A stretch of DNA of 35,985 nucleotides from Clostridiaceae bacterium (GTDB lineage Bacteria > Bacillota > Clostridia > DSM-8532), in assembly GCA_012728095.1 (NCBI GenBank), contig JAAYFU010000049.1:1-35985 (forward strand), in the 5' to 3' direction. The notes under the pieces were generated by a model, which worked only from the letters and a program-made list of their open reading frames with translations, had not been told where the DNA came from and searched no databases. The position numbers and the translations under genes are program-made. Shown here one piece after another: positions 16,725 to 25,192 of this stretch. Within the stretch, counting starts at the first letter, position 1, and each line of letters opens with the position of its first letter.

Positions 16725-17573
16725 TTATGTGTTACGGATCTTTGCTCTTAATACGTCATAAAAGTTCACATTCTTAACCGTCGCAAAAAGGGCATTGTCC
16801 TTCGATGCTTTAACCGAAACAACGTCATCGGGTTCTATGGGAAACCCCTCCTGGCCGTCCAGGGTGAGTATTGCGTCTACCTCTTTACTGCCGGCTATAC
16901 TGATAGTGACGGTCTTTGTATCCGCTATTATAAAAGACCGGGAATATAAGATATGAGGACAAATGGGAGAAACAAGCAGCAGCCTCATATCAGGTGCTAC
17001 AATGGGTCCTCCGGCCGACAGGGAATATCCGGTTGAGCCTGTAGGTGTTGATACAATGACTCCGTCGCTCGCATATGAATCTACGAATTCGCCGTCCATC
17101 ATTACTTTCAGCCTGATAATGCGGGAAAGAGCCATTCTTGAGACAACCGCATCATTTATTGCAATATTTTTATAAATACTCCTGCCATTTCGGATAACTT
17201 CCACATCCAAGACCATTCGCGGCTGAACCTGATACTCTCCTGCAACAATTTTGTCTATGGCCGTCTCTATTTCACCGGTTTCCACCTCGGCCAGAAAACC
17301 TACCGTTCCCTTATTGACTCCCAGTACGGGCTTTTTATAAGGAAACGCTCCCCGGGCAACTGCTAAGAAAGTACCGTCACCGCCGACACAAATTATAAGA
17401 TCAGAGTCCCTATAAACTGAATCTGTTTCAGTTACATCAATATTAAGACCGGCTTTAACATCCGGTTCTACTATTACCTCCAATCCCTTTTCCAAAAGCT
17501 TTTCCGCTATCAGATTTGTGTCTCTGAAGTTAATATCCTTATTCTTTCCGACAACTATACCAATTTTTTTCAA
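16725..17573 (-). CDS. nadK: NAD kinase
   Basis: NAD kinase phosphorylates NAD to NADP, supplying the NADPH pool used by FabG and other reductases. Motifs are GGDGT (64-68, with the catalytic Asp), GVNKGTVGFLAEVE, and TPTGSTGYSLSAGGPI. Two non-ATG starts are possible: GTG at 17585, which lies inside the GGGTGG ribosome site, and TTG at 17573, 8 nt from that site and giving the family-like MKKIGIVVGKNKD. I prefer TTG (282 aa). It is the first gene of the nadK-argR-recN-engB-cinA cluster. Confidence 0.95.
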   Translation of the reverse strand: MKKIGIVVGKNKDINFRDTNLIAEKLLEKGLEVIVEPDVKAGLNIDVTETDSVYRDSDLIICVGGDGTFLAVARGAFPYKKPVLGVNKGTVGFLAEVETGEIETAIDKIVAGEYQVQPRMVLDVEVIRNGRSIYKNIAINDAVVSRMALSRIIRLKVMMDGEFVDSYASDGVIVSTPTGSTGYSLSAGGPIVAPDMRLLLVSPICPHILYSRSFIIADTKTVTISIAGSKEVDAILTLDGQEGFPIEPDDVVSVKASKDNALFATVKNVNFYDVLRAKIRNT

Positions 17574-17608
17574 ATATATTTCCACCCGATAAACTATTTA
17601 TACTAAAT

Positions 17609-17638
17609 ATTATACATGTACATTGCATATTAATACAA
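17609..17638 (-). promoter_or_regulatory. nadK-argR-recN operon promoter with ARG-box-like palindrome
   Basis: -35 TTGTAT (17633-17638) and -10 TATAAT (17609-17614) have an 18-nt spacer. TGCATATTAATACA (17624-17637, plus strand) fits the ArgR pattern TG-N-AT-W4-AT-N-CA exactly and overlaps the -35. Confidence 0.6.
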
Positions 17639-17674
17639 GCACAACCCGGAACATGACCGTACAGGAATAAAAAT

Positions 17675-18556
17675 TCATAAATGAAACTTCTTCAGCAAAT
17701 AAGCTTTAAGTTCGGGATTGTATTCAACAATAAACAGGAATATGGCACTCGGAATAAAAACGGCAGCCGGTATGGGGGACCAGGTTACCGTAAATGATTT
17801 CTTTACATACAAATTACACACTATGTCGATACCAATCATTAAAACAGAAAGGGCAAATGTCGCCGTACCTGTTATTAGAAGCGGCTTGTTCTTCGATGTT
17901 TTTATTGACAACACAATAACCGTCAAGGCAAATCCGGTAAGTATTAATATCGGCAACCCGACAGGATAAAACCAGTCTTCTCCGCCTGTGAATTTATCAA
18001 GGGCATACAGGAAAGCGGCGGTCCCTGAAAACCAAGCGATTATTACAAGGTAAATTCTCTTCCAGGTAAACAGGAAAGGGGCCGCAATATATATCCATAG
18101 CAGAAGCAAAGCCAGCGCAGGATATTGGGACCATTGAGGAAAAGACCCCGAATAAAGATCCAGGGACATGAGAAATACTGCTATGGACAGTATATCCATC
18201 GTAATGACCTGAAATGGTGTATGGCCTTTCAGCAATGAGGGATATGCGATAAGTATCCACAAGAGAACAAGGGATGTAATGGGATAAAATGACCATGTTA
18301 TGGTGCGGTTAGCCGTAAAGTCTATAATCAGCGTTATAAGAAGGGGAACCAGGATAATAAAAGTGGCAAGAAAAACAAAAGCCCGGCTTGGAGCAAGATT
18401 CATCCTTGGACGCACATTGCGCGGTATGCGATCTGAAAATGGCCGCATTCCTTCATCAATACCTTCCTCATCAGGCAAAATAACCTCAGTATTGCAAAGC
18501 GGACAATATTTCAAGCCTTTCTGCAATTCCACACCGCAGCGGACACAATATGCCAT
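17675..18556 (-). CDS. DUF6320-like membrane protein with N-terminal zinc ribbon
   Basis: The 293-residue protein begins with a rubredoxin-like zinc ribbon (C4, C7, C18, C21: CVRC...CPLC). A charged linker follows, then eight hydrophobic segments (roughly residues 59-290), with short loops and an F-x-V-I-T-M-D motif in the third. The layout resembles the DUF6320 family, whose biochemical role I do not know. Its ATG overlaps the stop of the upstream acyltransferase (TGATG), so translation is coupled and the two products probably act together at the membrane. A role in modifying or exporting an acylated product is possible but is inference only. Confidence 0.75.
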   Translation of the reverse strand: MAYCVRCGVELQKGLKYCPLCNTEVILPDEEGIDEGMRPFSDRIPRNVRPRMNLAPSRAFVFLATFIILVPLLITLIIDFTANRTITWSFYPITSLVLLWILIAYPSLLKGHTPFQVITMDILSIAVFLMSLDLYSGSFPQWSQYPALALLLLWIYIAAPFLFTWKRIYLVIIAWFSGTAAFLYALDKFTGGEDWFYPVGLPILILTGFALTVIVLSIKTSKNKPLLITGTATFALSVLMIGIDIVCNLYVKKSFTVTWSPIPAAVFIPSAIFLFIVEYNPELKAYLLKKFHL

Positions 18557-19899
18557 CAGTTATCCCTCCTATGCTTTAAACTTAAAGGTTCTTTTTTTAT
18601 TTCCTCGTTAACTTCAATCTTAACAGGAATACCCATTTTAATAAGCCTTGTGAAAAACAGGCGTTCCACGCTTTTATCCCGTATGTTGCCGGCAAAATTG
18701 ATTACCAGCTTGTCATTGTACCCGCAAACGCCGCATCCCGTTTTATTGATCGGATTTGTTCCCAAGATAAAGTCGACCCGTTCAACCTCTTTGGCCATTC
18801 CTTCAGGAAGCTTTATCAGGCCTAAATTCGACAGGGTACCCGAACAGAGATTTTCTCCCATGCGGGTGTATAAAAACGGCATTAAAAGCTTCTTAAAAGC
18901 CAGCGGTATTACCCTGACAATCCAGTTTCGCTGCCCTCCGACATTCCTGGCAAGCGATTTGCTTATCGCTTTTTCATTGGTCTGGGTAATAAGCGTTTCC
19001 TTAACTATTTGCAGGATTTCTTCAAAACTGTATTTGCCGAGCCTCGGATCAATCTCCGGCATTACAAACAAGGAAAAGTTCCTTAAGGTTTTGCTGGGAT
19101 AGATCCCCCTCATGTTAACAGGCACCTGCAAAGCTATCGGCTTTTTTTTATGGTTTTGCGCAACCAGGTTGTCCTGTATTTCCTGCAGCGCATCGATATA
19201 AACAGCCGCAAGAAAAGCCGTTAATGAGACATTTCTGCTCTTTGCCTCTTTTATTATGGCGTCCATCGGTATAATACCCGTGGTAATCATGATTGCTCCC
19301 GGACGAAGCAACTTTCCTTTTATGTGAAAAGCTTTATTTCCTTTATCCGGGAGGGGCAAAGAATTTTTGTAGAAACGATTGTATGCGTCTTCGGCCGCTT
19401 CCTCAAGAAGCGCGCCCACCGGAATATCGCCGGGATCGCCAAGCTCCTTTCCTTTTCTCTTTAAATATTCATAGACCAATGCTTTTAAAAATGTCATTCC
19501 TCCGGTACCGTCGGTAAGCACGTGACAGAATTCAACCGCTATACGGGACTGCCAATATCGAACCCTGAACAAAAAACGTGTTCCCAGATTAGGATGCAGC
19601 CTGCCCAATGGGTAACGGACGTCTCTTTCTATCCGTTGCAGCGCTGGGTTATGTTCAAGATAATACCAAAAGAAACCTTTTTTTAAACGCACACGATAAA
19701 AAGGAAACCACTTGATTACCTCTTCCAGTGATGCCTGCAATATCTTTGGGTCCACCTTTTCCTTCAGAGTCATGGAAAGCCTAAACATTGTAGTTATACG
19801 GTCGGATTGTATGGATGGGTATATTAAGGCCGCATTGTCCAAACGGTACCAATCCTGCTTGCCAGTACTGATATTATTATTTTTTGAACTTTCGGCCAT
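18556..19899 (-). CDS. condensation-fold acyltransferase (alcohol acetyltransferase-like)
   Basis: This 447-residue protein has the HxxxDG motif of the chloramphenicol-acetyltransferase/condensation/wax-ester-synthase superfamily at H126-D130-G131 (FCHVLTDGTGG). A second structural motif (TLSNLGLIKLP) lies near residue 350. The N-terminal FRLSMTLKEKVDPKILQASLEEVIKWFPFYRVRL segment is the donor-side half of the two-lobed fold. It should join an acyl group to an alcohol or amine; the substrates are unknown. AAAGGATG precedes the ATG, and a promoter (CTGACA-18-TATTAT) lies upstream. It is the first gene of a two-gene unit with the membrane protein that follows. Confidence 0.78.
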   Translation of the reverse strand: MAESSKNNNISTGKQDWYRLDNAALIYPSIQSDRITTMFRLSMTLKEKVDPKILQASLEEVIKWFPFYRVRLKKGFFWYYLEHNPALQRIERDVRYPLGRLHPNLGTRFLFRVRYWQSRIAVEFCHVLTDGTGGMTFLKALVYEYLKRKGKELGDPGDIPVGALLEEAAEDAYNRFYKNSLPLPDKGNKAFHIKGKLLRPGAIMITTGIIPMDAIIKEAKSRNVSLTAFLAAVYIDALQEIQDNLVAQNHKKKPIALQVPVNMRGIYPSKTLRNFSLFVMPEIDPRLGKYSFEEILQIVKETLITQTNEKAISKSLARNVGGQRNWIVRVIPLAFKKLLMPFLYTRMGENLCSGTLSNLGLIKLPEGMAKEVERVDFILGTNPINKTGCGVCGYNDKLVINFAGNIRDKSVERLFFTRLIKMGIPVKIEVNEEIKKEPLSLKHRRDN

Positions 19900-19935
19900 T
19901 AAGTCACATCCTTTGATTAAAGTTTTTATAATTAG

Positions 19936-19965
19936 ATAATACTACCTTTTTTTCATAAATGTCAG
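19936..19965 (-). promoter_or_regulatory. promoter of the acyltransferase-membrane protein pair
   Basis: -35 CTGACA (19960-19965), 18-nt spacer, -10 TATTAT (19936-19941), 37 nt before the acyltransferase ATG. Confidence 0.6.
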
Positions 19966-20044
19966 GCTTTATTATTTACATTTATCCACAGGTCGCCGTC
20001 GCTAAACCAGATATTAAATATTTTCCGCATATTCACCATAAATT

Positions 20045-20053
20045 TGATATAAT
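20045..20053 (+). promoter_or_regulatory. galE promoter (extended -10)
   Basis: TG-A-TATAAT lies 52 nt before the galE ATG; no convincing -35 at the usual distance. Confidence 0.5.
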
Positions 20054-20105
20054 TAAAAAATAATACGTGGTGTTTCTTTTTATTAATAAATACAGGAGAG
20101 GTTTT

Positions 20106-21119
20106 ATGGCTATTTTGGTTACCGGCGGAGCCGGATACATCGGCAGCCATACATGCGTGGAACTCTTAAATGCCGGCTATGAAATAATCGTGGTTGACAA
20201 TCTTAGTAACTCTTCCGAAAAAGCTCTTGAAAGAGTCCGGGAGATAACCGGAAAGAAACTGACTTTTTACAAGGCCGACTTATTGGATAAAGAAGCCCTT
20301 GACAATATTTTCAAGAAGGAAAAGATTGACTCCGTCATTCATTTTGCCGGTCTTAAAGCAGTGGGCGAATCGGTTTCAATGCCCCTGAAATATTATCATA
20401 ACAATATCACCGGAACAATTACTCTGTGTGAGGTAATGCAAAAGCACGGCGTCAAGGATATAGTCTACAGTTCATCGGCAACAGTGTACGGAAATCCTGA
20501 AACCGTCCCCATCAGGGAAGATTTCCCTCTGGCGGCCACCAATCCCTATGGCAGGACAAAACTGGTTATTGAAAATCTTCTAAAAGACCTTCATGTGTCC
20601 GATAATTGCTGGAACATTGTTATACTTCGCTATTTCAATCCCATAGGGGCTCATGAAAGCGGAAAAATAGGCGAGGATCCCAAGAATATACCCAATAATC
20701 TTATGCCTTACATTACCCAGGTGGCTGTAGGCAAACTTGAGTATTTAGGCGTATTCGGCAACGATTACGATACCCCCGACGGAACCGGTGTTCGTGATTA
20801 TATCCATGTAACGGATCTTGCGTTGGGACATTTAAAAGCTCTTGAAAAGCTTAAAGAAAAGCCCGGGGTATCAATTTATAATCTGGGCACGGGAAAAGGC
20901 TTCAGCGTCCTGGAAATGGTCAAGAACTTCGAGAAGGTAAGCGGCAGGACCATCAAGTATAGAATACTTCCCAGGAGACCGGGAGATATTGCCATCTGTT
21001 TTGCTGACCCGTCAAAAGCCAAAAAGGAGCTTGGCTGGGAAGCGACAAGGGATATCAATAAGATGTGCGAAGATGCATGGAGATGGCAGAAAAACAACCC
21101 TAATGGCTATAATGATTAG
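20106..21119 (+). CDS. galE: UDP-glucose 4-epimerase
   Basis: GalE interconverts UDP-glucose and UDP-galactose using bound NAD, feeding wall or exopolysaccharide synthesis. It is an extended SDR enzyme of 337 residues. It has GGAGYIGSH (7-15), the catalytic serines S123/S124, Y148 and K152 (NPYGRTK), and the C-terminal [15 protein letters not shown] region. A frame-extending ATG at 20067 exists, but GGAGAGG lies just before the ATG at 20106, which gives the canonical [16 protein letters not shown]. Its end overlaps the end of rng on the other strand by 20 bp, with no terminator between them. Confidence 0.95.
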   Translation: MAILVTGGAGYIGSHTCVELLNAGYEIIVVDNLSNSSEKALERVREITGKKLTFYKADLLDKEALDNIFKKEKIDSVIHFAGLKAVGESVSMPLKYYHNNITGTITLCEVMQKHGVKDIVYSSSATVYGNPETVPIREDFPLAATNPYGRTKLVIENLLKDLHVSDNCWNIVILRYFNPIGAHESGKIGEDPKNIPNNLMPYITQVAVGKLEYLGVFGNDYDTPDGTGVRDYIHVTDLALGHLKALEKLKEKPGVSIYNLGTGKGFSVLEMVKNFEKVSGRTIKYRILPRRPGDIAICFADPSKAKKELGWEATRDINKMCEDAWRWQKNNPNGYND

Positions 21120-22311
21120 ACAAGGGCAGATTAACCTTTTTTCTTGTTATTTCTATAAGTCCCAGATTAGTCATGCCGACAACCACCGTTGGTATTCTGT
21201 CGGCTTTGACGGCTTCCCGAAGGTGTTGCAGAAGCTGTTGTCGATGTTCCTTTTTTTGCATATCGATAAAATCAACTATTATGATACCGCTTAGGTTTCT
21301 TAACCGGATTTGACGGACCAGAGCATTTGCAGCCTCTATATTTATTTTAAAGACCGTTTCCTCCATATCGGTACTCCCGACAAATTTACCGCTGTTTACA
21401 TCCACAACCGTCATTGCTTCAGTATAGTCGAAAACCAGATATGATCCGTTCTTAAGCCATACTTTTCTTGAAAGAGCCTCTTTAAGAGCGCTTTGAACAT
21501 TATAATATTCGAACATGTCATAACCTTTATTATAGTATTCAACTCTCTCCTTCAGGCCTGATGTTTCATCCCCCAGCATAGAAAGTATTTTTTTGCAGGT
21601 TTCCTTATCGTTTACGATAAAACGGTTGCTTGAGGCTAGATGTTCCCTGACGGCAAGTTCCACAAGGCTTTGCTGTCCGTAAAGAAGACTTGGTGAATTG
21701 ACCTTTTTTTCCTGTTCCCGGATGCTTTCCCAAAGCGATGAGAGGGTTTTGATCTCTTCAATCAATAAATTCTCATTAACATTCTCAGAAGCGGTTCTTA
21801 CAATTATTCCGCAGTTTTCGGGCTTGACCGACTCGACCAGTTGTCTTAATCGTCGGCGTTCTTCCTGATTCTCGATCTTTTTTGAGATCCCTATCGTGCT
21901 GCCATATGGGAAAAAAACCGTGAAACTTCCGGGAATAGAGATAAAGGTGGTGATCCTCGGGCCTTTTTCGCCCATGGCATCCTTTATGACCTGCACAATT
22001 ATTTCCTGCCCCTGCTTTAAAATCTCTGAAATATCCGGAAGATTACCTGAATGAATTGTCTCTGTATCATCTTCGTCAAATTTTTCATGCAAAACGTCTT
22101 TGGCGTAAAGATAAGCATTTCTTTTAAGGCCGATATCAACAAAAGCTGACTGCATTCCCGGAAGGACGCGCATAACCTTACCCTTGTAGATGTTTCCCAC
22201 AAGACTTTTCTCCTGGTTCTTTTCTATCTGTATTTCGGATACCACACCGTCTTCAAGTATGGCCAGGCGGGTTTCACTGACGCCTATGTCAACAAGAACA
22301 TCCTTAATCAT
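21100..22311 (-). CDS. rng: RNase E/G family endoribonuclease, C-terminally short
   Basis: Ribonuclease E/G cleaves single-stranded A/U-rich RNA and matures or degrades transcripts. The 403 residues contain the S1 domain (about 36-115: [24 protein letters not shown]), the 5'-sensor region (IVRTASE) and the DNase-I-like catalytic domain, with metal-binding D304 ([10 protein letters not shown]) and D347 (IIIVDFIDM). It stops directly after [10 protein letters not shown]. The Cys-Pro-x-Cys zinc-link and small dimerisation domain that normally follow are missing. The sequence that would encode them is the end of galE. Its start overlaps the DUF2344 gene by 8 nt, so it belongs to that operon. Confidence 0.9.
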   Translation of the reverse strand: MIKDVLVDIGVSETRLAILEDGVVSEIQIEKNQEKSLVGNIYKGKVMRVLPGMQSAFVDIGLKRNAYLYAKDVLHEKFDEDDTETIHSGNLPDISEILKQGQEIIVQVIKDAMGEKGPRITTFISIPGSFTVFFPYGSTIGISKKIENQEERRRLRQLVESVKPENCGIIVRTASENVNENLLIEEIKTLSSLWESIREQEKKVNSPSLLYGQQSLVELAVREHLASSNRFIVNDKETCKKILSMLGDETSGLKERVEYYNKGYDMFEYYNVQSALKEALSRKVWLKNGSYLVFDYTEAMTVVDVNSGKFVGSTDMEETVFKINIEAANALVRQIRLRNLSGIIIVDFIDMQKKEHRQQLLQHLREAVKADRIPTVVVGMTNLGLIEITRKKVNLPLSNHYSH

Positions 22312-23005
22312 TCGCTACCTCAAAAGGGTTTTTCCACTCATTAAACGCTGATGCATAAAGTGCTTTGCGATGCATTGAAAGAATATCAATTTCAAGCTTT
22401 GTTTCCTGGATGAAGGCCTGCATGAAAAGATCGGCTCTTAAATTATTTTCGGCTCCGGCGCTTAAAAACGCTTTAATCATGAATCTGTCTTCAGCTGTTT
22501 TTTCGGCAGACACAGAGTAGATCAACGGTCTTATATTAACTGGCCTGTAACCTTTCTTGGTCTTTTTTTCAATCGTTATATCTTCCCTTGAAAGAAAATC
22601 ATATACCATTGAATGAATTTCAAAAAGGCTTTTGGGCTCTTTGACCTCAAACACTATTTCGTACCTGGCGGCGGTGATTTGGTTCATGATATTGTCCTTT
22701 GTGTTCCGGGGTACCGCTTCCTCCACCTTTAATCCTTCCGGCAATCCTTCATTCATCCTGGCAATAAACTCACAAGGTTCCATATCCTCGGACAATTCTA
22801 TATCAGCATACTCGGATTCACTGGTAAGGCCTATTGACATAGGCAACCCGAAAACCAGCTTTTGCCTGGGATTAAACCCCTGAGTATAGGCTGCCGGGAT
22901 CCCTGCCCGTTTGACAGCACGCTCAAATACTCTCAAAATATCCAAATGTGCAATATATTTTAACTTTTCTCCCCTGGAAAACCTAAACCTCAGTATTTTC
23001 GCCAT
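22304..23005 (-). CDS. TIGR03936/DUF2344 radical-SAM-linked protein
   Basis: This 233-residue protein resembles the family always found beside, or fused to, the TIGR03960 radical SAM proteins. It starts RFRFSRGEKLKYIAHLDILRVFERAVKRAGIPAAYTQGFNPRQKLVFGLPMSIG, the family hallmark. Its function is not established; a tRNA or RNA-modification role has been suggested by context only. It overlaps the upstream radical SAM gene by 23 nt and the downstream rng by 8 nt, so the three are co-translated. The ATG is at 23005. Confidence 0.9.
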   Translation of the reverse strand: MAKILRFRFSRGEKLKYIAHLDILRVFERAVKRAGIPAAYTQGFNPRQKLVFGLPMSIGLTSESEYADIELSEDMEPCEFIARMNEGLPEGLKVEEAVPRNTKDNIMNQITAARYEIVFEVKEPKSLFEIHSMVYDFLSREDITIEKKTKKGYRPVNIRPLIYSVSAEKTAEDRFMIKAFLSAGAENNLRADLFMQAFIQETKLEIDILSMHRKALYASAFNEWKNPFEVAND

Positions 23006-24866
23006 AAATCAAACCCCGCTTTGTCTTGGCGCAGATGCCTGTTTTGTAAACCTGGGCGCCGCATGCTGAACAGCCTGCCGCGCAGTTTCTTGTCAAATCG
23101 CCTTCGTAGGCCTTTTGATTCTCTTTTATCAGGAATTCCTTGGAAATTCCCATATCAATATGATCCCAGGGCAAAACTTCCGAATACTCCCTTTTCCTGT
23201 TGGCATAAAACTTAGGGTCCAGATTGCACTCAGAAAAGGCTTTCATCCATTTGTCAAAGGAAAAGAATTCATCCCAGCCATCAAACTTGCAGCCTTTTGA
23301 CCAAGCGGTATAAATAACCTTTCCCAGTCTTCTGTCCCCCCTGGCAAGCACGGCTTCAATAAAACTTATCCTGGCGTCATGATAATTATACTTGATATTT
23401 CTCGTCCGCTTTCTAATAAGGTCTTTTAAATGATATTGCTTTTTCATCAAAACTTCTATTTCATCCATGGGCTCCCATTGGAAAGGAGTAAACGGCTTTG
23501 GAACAAAACAGGCTGTACTTAAGGTAATATTAAGAAATTTGTCCCGTCCTGAAATATCCCTGCATGATTCAATAAGGTTTATTGAAAGTTCTGAGATACC
23601 CTCAACATCCTCCATAGTTTCAGTAGGCAGGCCAATCATGAAATACAGCTTGACCTGGTTCCAACCGCCGCTGACTGCGAGCCTGACCGAGGAAACAAGA
23701 TCCTCGTTGGTTATTCCCTTGTTAATAACATCCCTGAGCCTTTGCGTACCGGCTTCAGGCGCAAAAGTCAGTCCGCTTTTACGCACCTTGGATACCCTAT
23801 CCATTAAACCGAGAGAGAAATTGTCCACTCTCAAAGACGGCAGAGACAGGCTAATGTTTTCCTTCTCTGTAAACTCTATAAGGTTATTGCACAGGTCAGG
23901 AAGTGCCGAATAGTCACTGGTACTTAAAGATACCAGTGATATTTCATCATACCCTGTGCTTTGAACAGATTTTTTGGCAATTTCACAGAGTTTCTCGTAA
24001 CTTCTTTCCCTGACCGGACGATAAATAAATCCTGCCTGACAGAAACGGCAGCCGCGGATACAGCCCCTGAAAACTTCAAGCATGATCCTGTCATGAACGG
24101 TTCCTATATATGGAACAATAATGTCTTCCGGAAAATCCACCGAATCCATGTCTTTTATAATACGTCTTTTCACACTATCCGGAACATCCGGTGTATTAGG
24201 AGCAATACTCTTTACAGTCCCGTCCTCATTATAAATAACATCATAAAAGGACGGAACATAAACCCCTTCGATACATGAAACCCTCTTTAAAAACTCAGTC
24301 CGGCTTTCTTTCGCTTCTTTCCAGCTTATATATTCATCAACAATTTCATTGATTACTTCTTCACCTTCACCGATGACAAAAAAGTCGAAAAAATCGGCCA
24401 AAGGTTCAGGATTGCAGGCACAGGGTCCTCCTGCGATAACAAAAGGCATTCCTTCGGTACGATCCCTGGCGAATATCGGTATCCGCCCCAAATCAAGCAT
24501 ATTGAGAACATTCGTATAGCTCATTTCATACTGGAGAGTGAAACCCACAATATCAAATTCCGATAACGGAGTATAGGTTTCAAGGGTATACAGGGGCAGA
24601 TCATTTTCCCTCATCAACCTCTCCATGTCAACCCATGGTGCGAAGGCTCTCTCACAATAGACTTCATCTCTTTTGTTCAGGATATGATAAAGGATCTTCA
24701 TTCCCAAGTGAGACATGCCTATCTCGTAATCATCCGGAAAGCAAAAGGCAAAACGCATCTTAACTTTATCAAGGGGCTTTCTTACCATATTCCATTCGTT
24801 TCCGGTATACTTTGCCGGTTTTTCAACTTTTAATAGTATCCTGTCATCTATTTTTAACTGCATCAT
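22983..24866 (-). CDS. TIGR03960-type B12-binding radical SAM protein
   Basis: This protein of about 627 residues belongs to the radical SAM superfamily. The cluster-binding cysteines are C269, C273 and C276 (CIRGCRFC), followed by SLSTSDYSALPDL and the YFMIGLPTETMEDVEG strand. A B12-binding-like domain precedes it (about residues 30-180), and a C-terminal Cys-rich tail (CAAGCSACG) could bind another metal centre. The substrate is unknown. A TTG at 24881 is in frame, but the tandem ATGs at 24866/24863 give the family start MQLKIDDRILLKVEKPAKY. The strong GGGAGGT site lies 27 nt upstream, separated from the ATG by an 18-nt palindrome and a tiny open frame. Confidence 0.92.
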   Translation of the reverse strand: MMQLKIDDRILLKVEKPAKYTGNEWNMVRKPLDKVKMRFAFCFPDDYEIGMSHLGMKILYHILNKRDEVYCERAFAPWVDMERLMRENDLPLYTLETYTPLSEFDIVGFTLQYEMSYTNVLNMLDLGRIPIFARDRTEGMPFVIAGGPCACNPEPLADFFDFFVIGEGEEVINEIVDEYISWKEAKESRTEFLKRVSCIEGVYVPSFYDVIYNEDGTVKSIAPNTPDVPDSVKRRIIKDMDSVDFPEDIIVPYIGTVHDRIMLEVFRGCIRGCRFCQAGFIYRPVRERSYEKLCEIAKKSVQSTGYDEISLVSLSTSDYSALPDLCNNLIEFTEKENISLSLPSLRVDNFSLGLMDRVSKVRKSGLTFAPEAGTQRLRDVINKGITNEDLVSSVRLAVSGGWNQVKLYFMIGLPTETMEDVEGISELSINLIESCRDISGRDKFLNITLSTACFVPKPFTPFQWEPMDEIEVLMKKQYHLKDLIRKRTRNIKYNYHDARISFIEAVLARGDRRLGKVIYTAWSKGCKFDGWDEFFSFDKWMKAFSECNLDPKFYANRKREYSEVLPWDHIDMGISKEFLIKENQKAYEGDLTRNCAAGCSACGAQVYKTGICAKTKRGLIYGENTEV

Positions 24867-24868
24867 TG

Positions 24869-24900
24869 TTAAAGGATGCAATAATGCATCCTGACCTCCC
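24869..24900 (-). promoter_or_regulatory. leader of the radical SAM gene: ribosome site, hairpin and 6-codon frame
   Basis: GGGAGGT (24894-24900) is followed by CA, the palindrome GGATGCATTATTGCATCC (24874-24891, 7-bp arms), then TTTAACA and the ATG. Inside the palindrome an ATG at 24889, 4 nt from the ribosome site, opens a six-codon frame (MHYCIL) ending at TAA 24869, two bases before the main ATG. Confidence 0.6.
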
Positions 24901-24944
24901 GGAATAATTAGTTTACTTATATATTAACCATTTAATCATATTAC

Positions 24945-24973
24945 ATCATATCCTATGAAATATAAAAAGGCAA
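24945..24973 (-). promoter_or_regulatory. promoter of the radical SAM-DUF2344-rng operon
   Basis: -35 TTGCCT (24968-24973), 17-nt spacer, -10 TATGAT (24945-24950). Confidence 0.55.
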
Positions 24974-25093
24974 GTTATGGATATTACATCAAAAAATTAC
25001 ATAATATTCCTTTTGTAATCAAGCAATAATCCTATTTCCCCGCATTTCCCATCCCAAAAACCGTTAATAAAACACGCTGTTAACCAATACATG

Positions 25094-25122
25094 TTGAAAA
25101 AAATTCCGCTACTAAATATAAT
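25094..25122 (+). promoter_or_regulatory. promoter of the orphan histidine kinase
   Basis: -35 TTGAAA (25094-25099), 17-nt spacer, -10 TATAAT (25117-25122), 70 nt before the preferred ATG. Confidence 0.7.
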
Positions 25123-25192
25123 TAGTTGGTAAACAAAACATTTTGGTAAATAACCGGAAATGAATCGTTTGATAGATTGGAGCAGGATAATC

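Noticed and set aside
21060-21120. Frameshift as the reason for the short RNase E/G
   Set aside because: The sequence past the stop is the intact end of galE; no CPxC-type codons were found there in other minus-strand frames.
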